Shown piece after piece: positions 37,501 through 50,038 of a stretch of 64,000 nt of DNA. This DNA comes from Clavelina lepadiformis (Eukaryota > Chordata > Ascidiacea > Aplousobranchia > Clavelinidae): positions 8,556,001-8,620,000 of the forward strand of contig NC_135244.1 of assembly GCF_947623445.1 (NCBI RefSeq), written 5' to 3'. The notes under the pieces were generated by a model that was given only the letters and a program-made list of their open reading frames with translations, made no database searches and had not been told where the DNA came from. A program made the translations under genes and the position numbers. How positions within the stretch are numbered: the first letter of the stretch is position 1; every line of letters starts with the position of its first letter.

Positions 37501-40500
37501 GTCACATCAAAAATATTGTTTTGTGCTGTTTCCCGGTTTTGCAAAATGGCAAAGTAGGCCTTGAGCTGAGTGAAAATATCACATGCATTTCAGTTGCACT
37601 TTTACAGTGAATGCATACAGATTAAAGGGTAGTTATTGATCGTTTGTGTCCATCAAACAGGGGCGGAGCTAGAATTTTGAATCAGGGCAGACATTTTTAA
37701 ATTTACTTATTGCAACTTGGAAGAAAATCTTATTTGCAGAAAATAAAATGCAAGAAATAAAAAAATCCAAATAGCTGTATGTATTATTAAGACTTGAGCA
37801 GTTTTATTCTCTTAGTGTTATTTTTTCATTCTTTAGCTTTGCCATGACGACATGCTTAACAATGAAACAAACTGTGTATGTTGCCGCTCTCAGTAATTAG
37901 CACAATTAAAATGTTCTTTGTTTTAGAAAAACAAAACGCTTTAAACATGTCTAATCTTTTTTCTTTGCTAATGGTTAATGAATACAAAGAGATGGCTGCT
38001 TTTTTTGTCATTGAGCAAGTTTTCAGATGAAAAAAACAAATGAAATTTTTTGGAAGTATCCACCACCAACTGCAAATCAATCGTGGGCTGTGGGCCATAT
38101 AAGCAGCAAAGCAGTTTCATTAAATTGCCCAGGCACACTTAGTATCGTAATATAGATGACAATACCAAAATGATGTAATTGTAATCTGTATATACAACTT
38201 GGGCAGAAATAAGCATATTTATTCATTGAATGAAATAACCACGATATCACTAACCAAATAATGATATGGCAAAAGGCGACCTATAGACGGGATATGGGAA
38301 AGGAGAAAAATGCTTGACTCTTTGACATAACAACGTTTTAGAAAATGTGTTCTGTTGTATGCTAGCGTTAGAACGAAGTAATAGTTGTATTTAACCCGCG
38401 AGCGGGAATGGGAGCGTGAGCAACAAAATGAGCCTTCTCTTATCTTCATTGCCGAGGGAGAACGTGAGTGATGCTCTTCTTAAAAGAGTAAAGAGCGGTT
38501 TCTCAGCCCTGCTAAACACAAGTATCAAGCATTTTTGTTATTGTCATAAATATTGGAAGTAGATTAGTTTGACGTCTTGTGGAATGGTGTCAAAAGCTGT
38601 TACTAATTTGAAATTTGTTTGTAGTGAAAAGCAGGATGATTTATGTTAAACCATTTATCAATCATGTTTCATGTACTCTTCAGGTAATAAGTGCAGTGAG
38701 GAGGGATCAAAGTTTTCAGATTCAGATTTGCATAAATATGACTGTTTATTTTTTTGCACCATCTTCTTCAACAGTGGTTCATTTGTGTGCAGGGATTTTT
38801 TCGTCGAACAGTACGAATGAAGCTTGTATATGATGAGTGCAAGCAGATTTGTAAAATAAACGTAAAGAATCGCAACAAATGCCAACATTGTCGTTTTCAG
38901 AAATGTCTGGAGCTTGGAATGTCTCATGATGGTGACTGAAATAAAAAATTATTTTATAGCATATATAACAATTGGAATTTTATTTTGCAACTGTATATGG
39001 ATGCAATAAATACTGCAACTTTTTAAACATTAAATGTATTAATATATTTGTTACTATTTTTCAGCCATTCGTTTTGGTAGAATGCCAAGAATTGAAAAAG
39101 AGCGCATTATTGCAGATACTGTTAATTCCGTAATGCAACCAAGCTCTGCTAACGTTGCTGGGGATGATGCAACTGTGCATCTCTATTCGTTAATTGATAC
39201 AATATGTCAGGCTTACATAAGCTGTTGCACAATGGCTAAAGCAAATGTTGACAAAATTTGGAAATCACACCAAGCACGTGGAAATCAGGTAATTGCCTTT
39301 GTCTCAGTCAGTGTGATGAGTTACAGTACTTTTTACGCTTGAAAATAGGATTCATAAAATAACATTAATGTAGGCCAAAAAAGGTATAATGATAGGCTGT
39401 AAAATATTCCTGTGGAACTACTGTAATTTTTTGTCTAATTTATAAATTTTATGTGTTTCATATTTGAATACGTTGGATGTAAATAATCATTAATTTTTTC
39501 AAGAAAAAATTTGTTTTGGTGGCTCTCCTCAGTTGTAATTATTGTATATATGATGTTATCAGGGTTCCCAAACTTTTCTAAAAATTTTGCCTGGCGGACC
39601 CTTTGCAATTATTTTGATATTTCGCGGCCCTATAAAAATCAAAGAATGCTATAGGAAAAAATGTAAAAACCTCACCAATGAAAGAAAAAGCAAAAACTAA
39701 CAAATACGGCAGGCGTTTAATGGGATGGGTGCACTTGTTTTGCTGCAAATAACTCATCAATGTTTGGTTTGGTTTTGGATAGCGCAACTCTCATGTCGTG
39801 TACTACATCTACCCTCTGAAACTGCTTTAAAGACTAATTCTCATTTCGGACCCTCTGAAAATGCTTTACGGACCCCAGTTTGGGAACTGCTGCCATAGAC
39901 AGATGTCATTAAAGGGTGCTGACTGAGCTGTAGCTAGAGTCTTTCGAGTTTTAGGGTGGAGATCAAAAACCTTACTTTTCCAATCGAAACTTAAACTGTA
40001 ACTCGTTACTCAAGTCTAGATCAAAAACCCAACTCAACAGTGTTGAGTGTAGATCTTTGCTCACAACTACCATAAATTTTGGTGACTTGAATAGAGTGCC
40101 CAATTTCAATAGGTAGGTGAAACAAAAATTTTATTAGCCAACATGAAACATAAAATGCAATGAAAATGAATGACTGAAGTTAAAAAAAAGCGGTTTAGTT
40201 CATTTCAGAGAAGGTTTGTGCCTACTGGCTAATTTTATCTCTAACCAGACTTCCTAGATCCATCATGCCGACATCCAACATGCAACATATAACTAGGTGT
40301 TTATACAAAACTATATCAAGGATTGGTATCACTACTACAGGCTTGATTTATGTAAAACCAAGGCATAGTGCAATGCCGAACTTCCATAAAAACATATGCC
40401 AGTTCTATTTAAAAAAGAAACGTAGGATATTTTCTCTTTGGACGCTAGACTTGTACCATAGGTGTAGCTTATGAATTGTTCACTCTTAACATTCCAAACA

Positions 40501-43500
40501 ACACACCAACGTGCTTTATCACATTCACATTTATTAAACCGTGAATGTTTCTAATTTCACAATGCTACACTATGTTCATCAGTACAGTTTTTTTCCTATG
40601 GTTATGATCTGTGTTTCAAATGTGTACTTGGTTGTAGTCTTTATGACTGATTGAGCGTGACCACTTCCACTGTGTGAGTGGGCACAAAATGCACGAGCTA
40701 TCCAAAAACTCATCTCAACTAAGAGCGCTTTGAGTTTAGTTTTTGATTTGCTCTCAAGCTTGGCTGCCGAGGGCGGTTCAGTGCAAAGGGCTTGACGCTC
40801 AATTCTAACCTTTTTTGAGCTGGTATTTTTATCTGCACCCTTATGGCATTAAAATGCATTAAAAACAAGTATACTTCTGATAATAAAAGTTGATTAGTAC
40901 TACACTAGTTTAAATATGTCAGAATCTGTTCATTAAGACGATCAATGTCTGGTCGTCACTTTTGTTTGTCTTTTGTAAGGGTATTATTACCCACCATGTA
41001 TGATGTCCATTTCACTGATTAAATAGTGTGCAATGCACATTCAAATTTCAACTTAAATTAAATTATTATTATTATGCATTAAAGTAAACCATACAGTGTC
41101 ACCCTATTTCTCCCTCGTTTTGCCTTTTTCACCTATGGATTTTACATTCAAGCTTGTTAAAGCAAACCAAGCGTAAAATTTTTGGGCGTACTCTGCCATA
41201 AACTAATAAAAAAAGAGCCTGATACTACAATTAACTTGCTTGCTTTCAAGGCTATTTACTGGATGTCATGCTAACTGCCTAGAAGGAAAAGATGGAGAAA
41301 GCCAAATTCCTAGTAAAAACACAAAACACAAAATTTAGATCAAAAAGAAAGTGTATATATATATAGACTTACGTTAATGCTTTGTAGGTATTCATTATCC
41401 ATTGCTAACTAACGTATCCATTATTCATTGCTAACAAAGGCTTGCTATTTTTATACTAATTTTGCTTTCTCCACACAGACTTCATATTACTCGTAAGATT
41501 TGGTCTTATCTTTATATATGTATATATATATATATACATAATATCTTAAATTTTATAATAAAAAGCTTTTTGAAAACTAATAGAACATATTTTTTTTGTA
41601 GGCAAAATGTATCAATAATTTTCATGATATCTCGAATGTATATCCAGATCTTGCTAAGGAGATGGATAAAATTCTCAATCCTAGAAGTGAGTTTCATTGA
41701 TTTAATGACTATAAATGTCCATAGATCAGTGTTTGTCAAGCTCGAGTTCGCAAACTCATTTGAGTCTGTGTAAGGTTCGGTATTAGTCCGTGAGCGCAGT
41801 CATCTAGTAGCATCTGTACATATCTTATTACGCACATTCTTGTTTTTTACGCATTTTTCTCTCCATACCGAATTTTGCAATCTTGTACATCCTTTGTGAT
41901 GTCATAAAGATATTGTACAATTTCTCAGAACAAAATGTGCTTTTTACCAGTCAACTATATAGTTCCGTGGAAAAAGGACGATTTTTAAGCCAGTTGGTTT
42001 GAAAGGTTTACTTTTGACCAAGGTAATTTGTTGAATTATCATTTAATAGTAAATTATCCTTCTAATACAGGTAGTAGGGTAAGCTGAATTTTATCTTTCC
42101 ATTGATAATGATATTTGCAGAGCATGTGTGCTCAATAAATAAACCACTTTTGATTTTAAAATTACTTGGTTTTGCGAATATTTATGCTAATGTGGAAATA
42201 GTCCATGAGCTAAAAAGATTGAGAAAAACTGCCATAGCTGTATATGCCCAATTATGCCCTAACATGTCACTACACTTTTGCATATGTTAACTTTGAAGTA
42301 AAGAATTTATCACAGGCACCAATATCAGTAAAATTTGGGTTGAATTTGTGATGATCAAGAAAATTTCTAGGTAGTTTAGAAAATTCCAATGTCTAGGTGA
42401 ACAGTGTGTTAAATAATAAACTGAACATACTTCTAATGCCTTTGCCTTCTAATTCTCATGCCTTCAATAGACGTTTCTGCTAAAATGTATGAAAGCTTGA
42501 TGGTAACTCAGCTTGAATGTTTCAGTATACCAACAGTAATCTATCCCTTTACTCTATGAGTCTACTTATTTGTCCATCGTTAATAAAATAATAATTTTTT
42601 TCCTTCCGGATGAATCAAACCTAATTGCATATAACAAAATAAATCCAACCTGCTGTCGAAATGTCACTTTTTACCTAAATTTGTCAGTCAGCATTAAACT
42701 CATGTACTAAAGAAAGTTATGACAAGCAGGGTCTGCTCTAATGTCTATATGAAAATACTTGTCTTTGCTTTCCCAGAATACTGGTCTTTGAGGAAGTTAG
42801 ATGTTTCTGCTTTTTTGAATGTTTTGCTAGTTTGTTAATGTTTGTGAATAAAATGGGCTTGCACACTGCACAGTATTGCTTTATAAAACTCTTGTAAATT
42901 TTTGAAAATGGTTCAGCAGCAAATGCTGAAAGTCTTCCAGTGTCATCACCTACAGTAGATGATGGCGTCCATGGTGATCCAGTAATTTTATCTAACCTGT
43001 CAAACTGTTCTACAATTGAGGAGAGTGCTACTTCATCTAACAAGAGGTTCTGTGACCAAGAAGTTTTAGACTCATCCTCAACCAGCCCAGATACATTTAA
43101 AAATGGCTCTGAAATGAGCGACTCTGGAATATCTTTAGACGGTGAATTGGAAAATAATCAAAGAAAACCTTGTAGTTCGACATCCCCAGACACATCTTGG
43201 TGTGACTCATTTTTCCTAAATTTTCCTACTGGGGATTCATCGTTCCTTTTTGGAGATGAACCACTTCCGCAGAGTACCATCGGTACAATTGACACAAATT
43301 TGTCAGCAAGCATGAAACCAATATCCATAGCTACATTATTCAGTAGCAATGGTTTGCCTACCCGACCTAACCTGACTGGTGTGAAGGACTTCATGTCTTT
43401 ATACCGATGGATCTCGTCCAGCAATATTGGCTTAAGTTTTCTTGATTTGAATGCTACACATCCAAATTTGTTTGGGAACATTGATTCAACTAAACTTGCT

Positions 43501-46500
43501 TGCCCACCACATGCAAACATAACTCGAGAACAGAAGGCGAGATTGATATATGCATCCCAGGTATTTAGGGAACAGATTGGAAATGAGGGACAACGACAAA
43601 AGCTAAATCCTGCTGATATTCAAGACCAGGTATATATATTGAAATTCAATTACTAAAAAGCTGACAGCCTGTTACATTAATTTCATAAATCAAAAATCAA
43701 AATAAATTTTAAAAATGCGCTGCATATGTTTTTTTGCTTTATAATTATATTGATCTATCATACTTGTTTGTGCACAAACATCCTCTGTTATTAGATTATT
43801 AGCAAGAAAGTGATGGAACTGCTATTTCATAAGACGCAGCAACAGCTAGTGATTGGTGTTTGTCAGGTGACAGAGTTTGCAAAACAAATACCCAAATTTG
43901 TTGATTTAGACCTTCCAGATCAGGTAAATTAGGTGTGCTTCATTCCAACATTTTTAAATAAAAATATTATAGCAAATAGCTCCAAAATCATTATATTGTT
44001 CGCTTGTAAAAGGTAATTCTTGTAAAATATGGAAGTTATGAAGCTCTTTTTGTCATGTTCAACAACCTTATTGTCGGTGACGGACTGATATTGCCACTTA
44101 CTGATGTCTTTGTTTCATTCGGCTTCATCAGTAAAGTAAGTGTAAAAGATGTTCAACAACCAACATTTTAACAATGGTTTGGGGTTGAGTTGTAATTTTG
44201 CTATTTTGGTATTTCGTTAGATATTTAAGAGATTGAGTATGTTTTATAAAGTATAAATAGTTGACCTGATTTGTACTTAACATTAGATCTGGGCATCCAC
44301 TCCTTCAAAACGCAAACGATCCCACTATTTGATAAAAAGCAACACATTCTTTTAGCAAATAAAGTTATTCTTCGGTGCATTTTTAAAAACCATCACTTTT
44401 GTTTGTTGTGTCAAACAGAATTTATTTCTAGCTTTAATTACTTTTCTTTAGTTATGAAAGCGATGAGATTTCATATCAGTTTGGATGAAAGTTCTTTAGT
44501 TTATGCTATTCATAACGATAAACCTTTAGTTGTAGATGGTTACTGCTTATGTTCATTTATATTCTTCGTTTTTTGAAGTCAAGCATACGATATAGGTTAA
44601 TGAATTTAACTACTTAACAACAGTTAAATAGTATGAAGCAGTTTTCTAGTTCAGTAAATGAATTTTGTGGTTTACCGTTAAATCTTGACACAAATATTAT
44701 TTTTGGTCCATTTGTCACCTAGCCATTTTTTGAATTTGCCTCATCCTGTTACCAAGCCCAAGAAAATCAATAAAAAGCACTTTTTTTTCCTTTTCAACTT
44801 CATCATGTGATAATGGTTTTTATCAAGTTAACCTATAAATTGTCAGGAAACCTGGTGGTGTTTTTTCTTTATCCAGTGCTTGCATTCTAAGAGTTTTTGC
44901 TAAGAAAACGAAAACGAAAAGAGAGGAACGGAGCATGCTCCAAGTCCCACTCATAATTCCAAAAAGCAACACTACCCTATTAAAAAAGTGTCCGATTTTT
45001 TGTCCAGCTCTGCTTAACATGCTGTTATACGTTAGTATTATATATCGCATCACGGTAACAGCTATTTTATTAAAGATCAAAATTGCTGGTGATCTGATCG
45101 AATCAAAGCTTAACTTTGCAAAGAAAGTGACACAACTGGAGTTGAACGATAGAGAAATGTCCCTGTTTATAGCCGTTATTATATTGAGTCCAGGTATGAA
45201 CAAGTTTTCATATATAATTAATAACTGCAAGTGTGTCAATTTTACAAAGTGGGATATTGCATACTGTTGTTGTAATTCACTGGGAAAGTAACATTGAGTG
45301 CCTAAATTGAATAGCTTGATATATCTTTTCACCAGAAATAGTTCCTTGTTGTTTTCAATTTTCAGACAGACCTGGCCTAATGCATAGCAATGCAGTTGAA
45401 AAAATTCAAGAAGAACTTTTGATGGCTCTCAAACTTCAACTCTCTCTATCACATCCGCATAAGCCCAGGTAAACCCTAAATCACTATTCTTAATTCAGGA
45501 GTGTTAGAAATGTTGTTATTTTAGTACGATTTAAAACAAATCCAATGTCGCACTGATGCAATTTATCTTCTTTTCTTCACAGTGTGCTAAATGTTTTATT
45601 TTATAATTTATGTTATATTAGAAATTTAATCGTGCAAGTCAGTAGAACTATCAGATTCCTACATTATTTTTGTCTGATGCAGCTCCTCCAACCATAACTC
45701 TGAAACATGTCATACTGTAAAACCTTGTGTACAAATTGTAGGGATGTGCCGCGAGGAAGATTATTCGGGTTCGCACGAACCTGACGGTCGACACGAACGA
45801 ATCCCGAATCTATTCATATTAGAGTCTTGCTTATAAATTGACGTAATCGATAAACAAATCGCTTTCTTTCAAAAAATAGTGCTTCAAAAACGATCGAAAA
45901 AGCAAAATTGTTAGGAAAACGACCTTCATTGTAAGTATTAATGACTTTAGCTTCGTCGGGAAACTAGATCATCATTTTTACCAACGTCAGCAAATTTATA
46001 AGTAATATTGTATTCGGGTTCGCCATTGTTGGTTATTCGTGTTCGCCCGAATCTTCCATAAAGGCGATATTCGACGAATCTATTCGGATTTGGGTTCGTA
46101 TCGGCCCATCCCTTACAAATTGCATTTTGTTAGACAAATATTATCATCTAATTTGGGGTTTGACTTAGTATTGTAACATAGGTAAAATGAAATCACTCAA
46201 AACCAGTTGATCTTCTTTCAAAGACCTTGATTTTTTATCAACACCTTGAAGACACATTTTAAACAAATCTATCAGATAAAATCGAAACATGAATTAACTT
46301 TTATCAATGATCGATATTACACATGTCAATTAAGAATTTCGGATTTTAACTTCTTTAATCTCAAGGCCTCATACAAAACTGTTTTTAAGCATAATGTCAC
46401 TTTTATTTTTATTACATTAACATGATTCTTGGATCAATACAACTCTTCTCCAATTCTGCAATGAATGATTTTTTCCTTTATCAATGAACACTTTTAATTA

Positions 46501-48355
46501 TGGGTTGCGTTGTAATAATGCATTCTCATCCATATTCACCTTCCAAAATTCGCTCACTATTATAACATAGAATAAACTCACTGGTTTGGAACACTACAAT
46601 GCCACATTTATCATGTGTTATCTCTTTTTGCCTTATTCTATTTTTGACCTGTTTGTGAACCGCTTGTGAGGCGCTTTGTACTTGCAAAAAATATACATGT
46701 TTTAAAGATACGAATTTATGCTAACTAAAGCCTGGAATCATGTGAAAAATATTATAGTTGTATAATTGTACCGGAGAGTAAATAACGTGTCATTGATAAA
46801 ATGGCAACGACTTAAGGGACACTGTTATTAATAAAAATATTGCTGAAGTTGATAAGATTATTTTGTTTTAACTTCTAAGCTATAAGGATTAACAATGAAA
46901 TAATTTCTCTTCATGGCATGAAAGATTATCAGGAGTAAGATCATGTATGGTCGTTAATTTGAAGGTGTGTATAGAAATATTGGAATTACCACAAACATTT
47001 TTTATTGCCAACGATGGACATTCTATTACACATTATTTTGAAAATACTATGGCTATTTTGTCATTGTAAATTGCACTTGTGCTCACCGAATCAATTGAAC
47101 CACGACAAGTGGCCGTGTTTGTAATTCCGTCTTTACTGTAATGTTAAATGTCTTACTTTCTCATGTTTACATACATTTTTATACATTTACAATCTATACA
47201 TTTTCCGTTGATGATGCAAATTTGAATTCTTTGAAAACTGTGTTACTTAAAAAAACATGAGTTCCTTTTCCTCTGAAACCTAGAACACACAGATACTATC
47301 AACTGGATGGTCATGTTATTGCCTTATAATATAACATTTAATTGGTTCCGTTATAACTAATTCCTTTTATAGAAATGACTTATGTGATAACATAAAAGAT
47401 GTCTTATTTACTGCACCCCCCATTTCAGTAAAGCATACTTAAATTTGTTACTGTATGTAAACATGGAACATTTATTTTAAAGCAAGAGCTGAACAAAACA
47501 CAATACTCTAAATGAGCGTAAGTGTGTAATGCCAAACAAAAAATTGTGAAACCTATAATTGAAATCAAAGATTAATTATTATAAACAAAATTGTTTTCCC
47601 TTGAAATTAATAATTTAATTGAATTATTACAGCAGTAGATCTGCTAAGCTTAAATCCTACCTTGTCTTACTTCGAAACAAAACATGGCTAAAGTAAAGTT
47701 TTCTGCATATGCTGTTTTCAGTGTAACTCAAAGATTATCAAAATTTCTTAATCTCGTGTTCTGTTGTGTAATCATGGTTATTAATGATAGTGTTATAATC
47801 TATGTTAAAACTTTTGTCATTACATGCTGATCTGATGTGTTTGCTACATTTACTGTATTTAGTTATCTTGCAAAAACATATTTATTTTGTCTTTTGCTGT
47901 ACAGTTAAGCCCAGGTCATTTCGCATTAATTTGTTTATTACAAGTGTGACAACTAGAGAGTTAGGTTTATCACAAAGCTAAAGGTGGTGATCCAATATTT
48001 TTTTGGTATGGGAACAGAAGTTAGCTGGCATCACAAAAAATGATATAACATCGTGAAAGCTTGGCCATTGCCTGTCTAGATTGTAAAAGCTCAATAAAAA
48101 TGCACCTACACCACTCAGCACTTCATCAAAATACAACACAATTTTTCAGCCAAGTTTGGTAGACTGGCAAAACAATATTTGTCCAAAACATTTCAAATTA
48201 TTTTTATCTATGACTTTCCTTGCAGGATGTTTGCTGATCTCTTATTGAAAATGACTGAACTTCGTCAGCTTGTTGCAGATCATGTCATATTGATGAAGCA
48301 ATTGGATTTTGCAAAACAGCCGCTGATAAATGAAATTCTACAAGATCTTCATTGA
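34516..48355 (+). CDS. PPAR: PPAR-like nuclear receptor (NR1C), 11 coding exons
   Basis: Transcription factor of the PPAR group, 663 residues. Exons: 34516-34651, 35226-35317, 38793-38931, 39065-39288, 41602-41686, 42917-43629, 43795-43923, 44013-44135, 45076-45193, 45366-45468, 48226-48355; GT/AG introns, consistent phases. DNA-binding domain: [20 protein letters not shown], then [20 protein letters not shown], where the D-box has only three residues between its cysteines, a PPAR hallmark, then [20 protein letters not shown] and FGRMP. Ligand-binding domain: [63 protein letters not shown], and a C-terminal AF-2 helix [11 protein letters not shown]. PPARs act as RXR heterodimers on lipid genes. 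Odd: exon 6 inserts a Ser/Thr/Asp-rich stretch of more than 200 residues between helices 1 and 3, and three of the four polar ligand-anchoring residues are replaced. An acceptor (cgatctacag) lies ten bases before the ATG, so a 5' leader exon is likely. Introns 2, 4, 5 and 10 carry transposons. Confidence 0.95.
35816..37071 (+). mobile_element. hAT transposon with decayed transposase, in PPAR intron 2
   Basis: Ends CAGTGTTTCTCAACC and, reversed, the same 15 bases, with a perfect 8-bp duplication CTCTAGAC at 35808-35815 and 37072-37079. The plus strand holds pieces of a hAT transposase: [58 protein letters not shown] near 36420-36630, and the C-terminal [11 protein letters not shown] then [19 protein letters not shown] near 36745-36860, with a stop just after the conserved Glu-Ala. 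The middle of the transposase is missing. A smaller hAT element (36045-36282) is inserted in it. Confidence 0.92.
36045..36282. mobile_element. hAT-type MITE nested in the 35.8-37.1 kb hAT element
   Basis: Perfect inverted ends CAATGTTCCCTCTAA / TTAGAGGGAACATTG and a perfect 8-bp duplication GTGGCAAT (36037-36044, 36283-36290). The left interior is rich in TGCGCAC repeats (GCTGCGCGCGTGCGCAAATG). It is 238 bp, without coding capacity. Confidence 0.92.
37175..37660 (+). repeat. Interspersed repeat family B, copy 2, in PPAR intron 2
   Basis: Aligns along about 480 bases with 3690-4205; see that entry for shared blocks. Its right end abuts a hAT-like terminus, CAGGGGCGGAGCTAGAATTT, at 37658. Confidence 0.7.
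37658..37720 (+). repeat. Orphan hAT-like terminal sequence
   Basis: CAGGGGCGGAGCTAGAATTT is of the form of a hAT 5' end, but no inverted partner was found downstream to about 38.2 kb, so it is a truncated relic. Confidence 0.4.
39560..39892. mobile_element. hAT-type MITE in PPAR intron 4
   Basis: Left end CAGGGTTCCCAAACTTTTCT and right end, reversed, CAGCAGTTCCCAAACTGGGG form partial inverted repeats; GGCGGACCC near the left and CGGACCC twice on the right continue the symmetry. No 8-bp duplication is visible, so the ends may have decayed. Confidence 0.6.
41496..41540. repeat. TA-rich microsatellite
   Basis: Run of (TA)n with a GTA interruption, just upstream of PPAR exon 5. Confidence 0.7.
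41727..42231. mobile_element. Short hAT element, same family as 35.8-37.1 kb, in PPAR intron 5
   Basis: Left end CAGTGTTTGTCAAGC followed by GAGTTCGCAAACTCATTTGA parallels the left end of the 35816 element; the right end GATTGAGAAAAACTG and the inner GCGAATATTTATGCTAATG parallel its right end. Flanking octamers CCATAGAT and CCATAGCT agree at 7 of 8 positions. It keeps no transposase and is probably an internal-deletion derivative. Confidence 0.85.
45739..46114. mobile_element. hAT-type MITE in PPAR intron 10
   Basis: Ends TAGGGATGTGCCG and, reversed, AAGGGATGGGCCG, flanked by a perfect 8-bp duplication ACAAATTG (45731-45738, 46115-46122). The interior carries repeated ATTCGGGTTCG / CCCGAAT motifs near both ends and no open frame. 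Length 376 bp. Confidence 0.85.
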
Positions 48356-50038
48356 TCAGTCATTGTTGCCAAGAAAATACTTTAAACATGACTACAAGAT
48401 AAAGTTTTATTGTACTCTACTTTTTGTGCAAAGTTTCCACCATGCAATACATTTTTTGTAATGTGCCACTGAAATTAATCTTTTTCATACCTTAAACATA
48501 AATGTTGTTGTTTTAATTTGAGTCTTTTTCTTCTGATTAAGTTCATGTGTCAATGTTTGACGTGGTTTAACTTAGCAAGCTTATGTGAACAATGAATTTA
48601 TGGTAACACGGTGTCAGAATATTCATAGTACCTTTTTTGATAGATGCTTTTTCTGTCATCTTAATACTTGGCCATAAAATGCTTGCATTTTTTTATCTAC
48701 TGTTCTTTAGCTCTGTAAGGAGTAGCTTTTCTCATTGTTGGTGTAAGCAACTTCTTATACTATGTCTGAGTTTGTGCTGAGGTTTTGGATTTTTCTCATA
48801 TTTTTGTAGTAACTGGTTTCTGGTATATACATTTGTAAAATATAGGGTTAAGCGAATATTCCATTACCTCTGTCATAATCTTTTATAATTTGCACTTTTT
48901 TGTGATATATAGTCTTCATAGAATTATGTATTTTTGTTAGGTAATGTATAATTGTCCTGGTAATACCTTAACAAGGTAACACGTTTATATTTGTTATTTA
49001 CTATTTTTTTCATACTCCAAAATCAGTTCAATGCGATGAGTTCTACGGACAGCTATTCTAGAGCATATCTACATATATTTTGGTATATGATACTGATTTG
49101 TGGATGCTCTGTGGTATTTTCTTACAATTTAATTTTTGTTCTCCCTATGTCAAAGTTCCATGCTTTAAACACTTGCTTGAAGCTATAACTAATACTGCTT
49201 GTTTGCACCAAGAGTCTCTGACTTTTTTAATTTGATTTTGAAGTGGACAAAACACATGATTAGGTTGAACAAAATAACTTTTTTTGCTTCATTAACTGGT
49301 AACGTTGTACACTTTTTGGACATTGCATTTTGATCAAATGCAATTTTATAGCACCAGGTGATTAGTCATGTTTATCATAGAAATGTCTGTCAAAATCTTT
49401 AAAATGAATTCAAACTTGTTAAGATACTTTGGGTGTCATCACAGCATCGGTAAATCGGTCATTTCTATCTAACTTTGCATAACTTCTCGCCATAGTATTA
49501 AATCTTGCAAAACAATGTTGGTTGTTCTGGTTCATGACACAATGTACAGAATTAAGGACATAGAAACATTCCCCCTTCGTGTAAATTGAATTCGGTGTTG
49601 ATCAGAACACATGCGTTGCCTGTAAGATGTAGGAATTTTAATGAAGCATGTATGGTACTGTGAGTTTGTTGTTCCCTGACTAGAGCCTACACAATCCTGC
49701 ATATGTGAAACATTGTTAAACGGTATGTAATTTTATTGCACTAAACCAGTTGTGTGTTATACATTGGCATGACGACAATATTTAACTTTTACACAAACTA
49801 AAAGCAATATAAAACATTTTTTGTTTTACTAAGAATATGTTTATTTACAGTAAAAAACACATCGTACTTTTCGTCAATTGAATTTAATTACAATGAACAG
49901 TGGTCTGGTGTAGGCGGTAGAACTGAATAATATCACCCGCATACATTATAATCCACTTAACAGTACGGTACACCCCATTCATCCTTCTGTTTACTAAGTG
50001 CTTTTTTCTGTGCATACGAACAAATATTAAGGTAAAGT
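48356..50038. other. 3' flanks of the PPAR-like gene (+) and VAMP4 (-)
   Basis: T-rich non-coding sequence, likely holding both 3' untranslated regions. AATAAA on the minus strand at 49840-49845 suits VAMP4, about 195 bases past its stop. No other gene recognised. Confidence 0.5.

Noticed and set aside
40735..40810. Possible SINE A box (TTGGCTGCCGAGGGCGG)
   Set aside because: No convincing B box at the right distance and no match to the other SINE bodies.
43158..43520. Minus-strand open frame of 120 codons
   Set aside because: Antisense shadow of PPAR exon 6, which has clear splice sites and frame continuity on the plus strand.
44271..44576. Plus-strand open frame in PPAR intron 8
   Set aside because: Including it would break the near gap-free match of the ligand-binding domain between exons 8 and 9; it is intronic.
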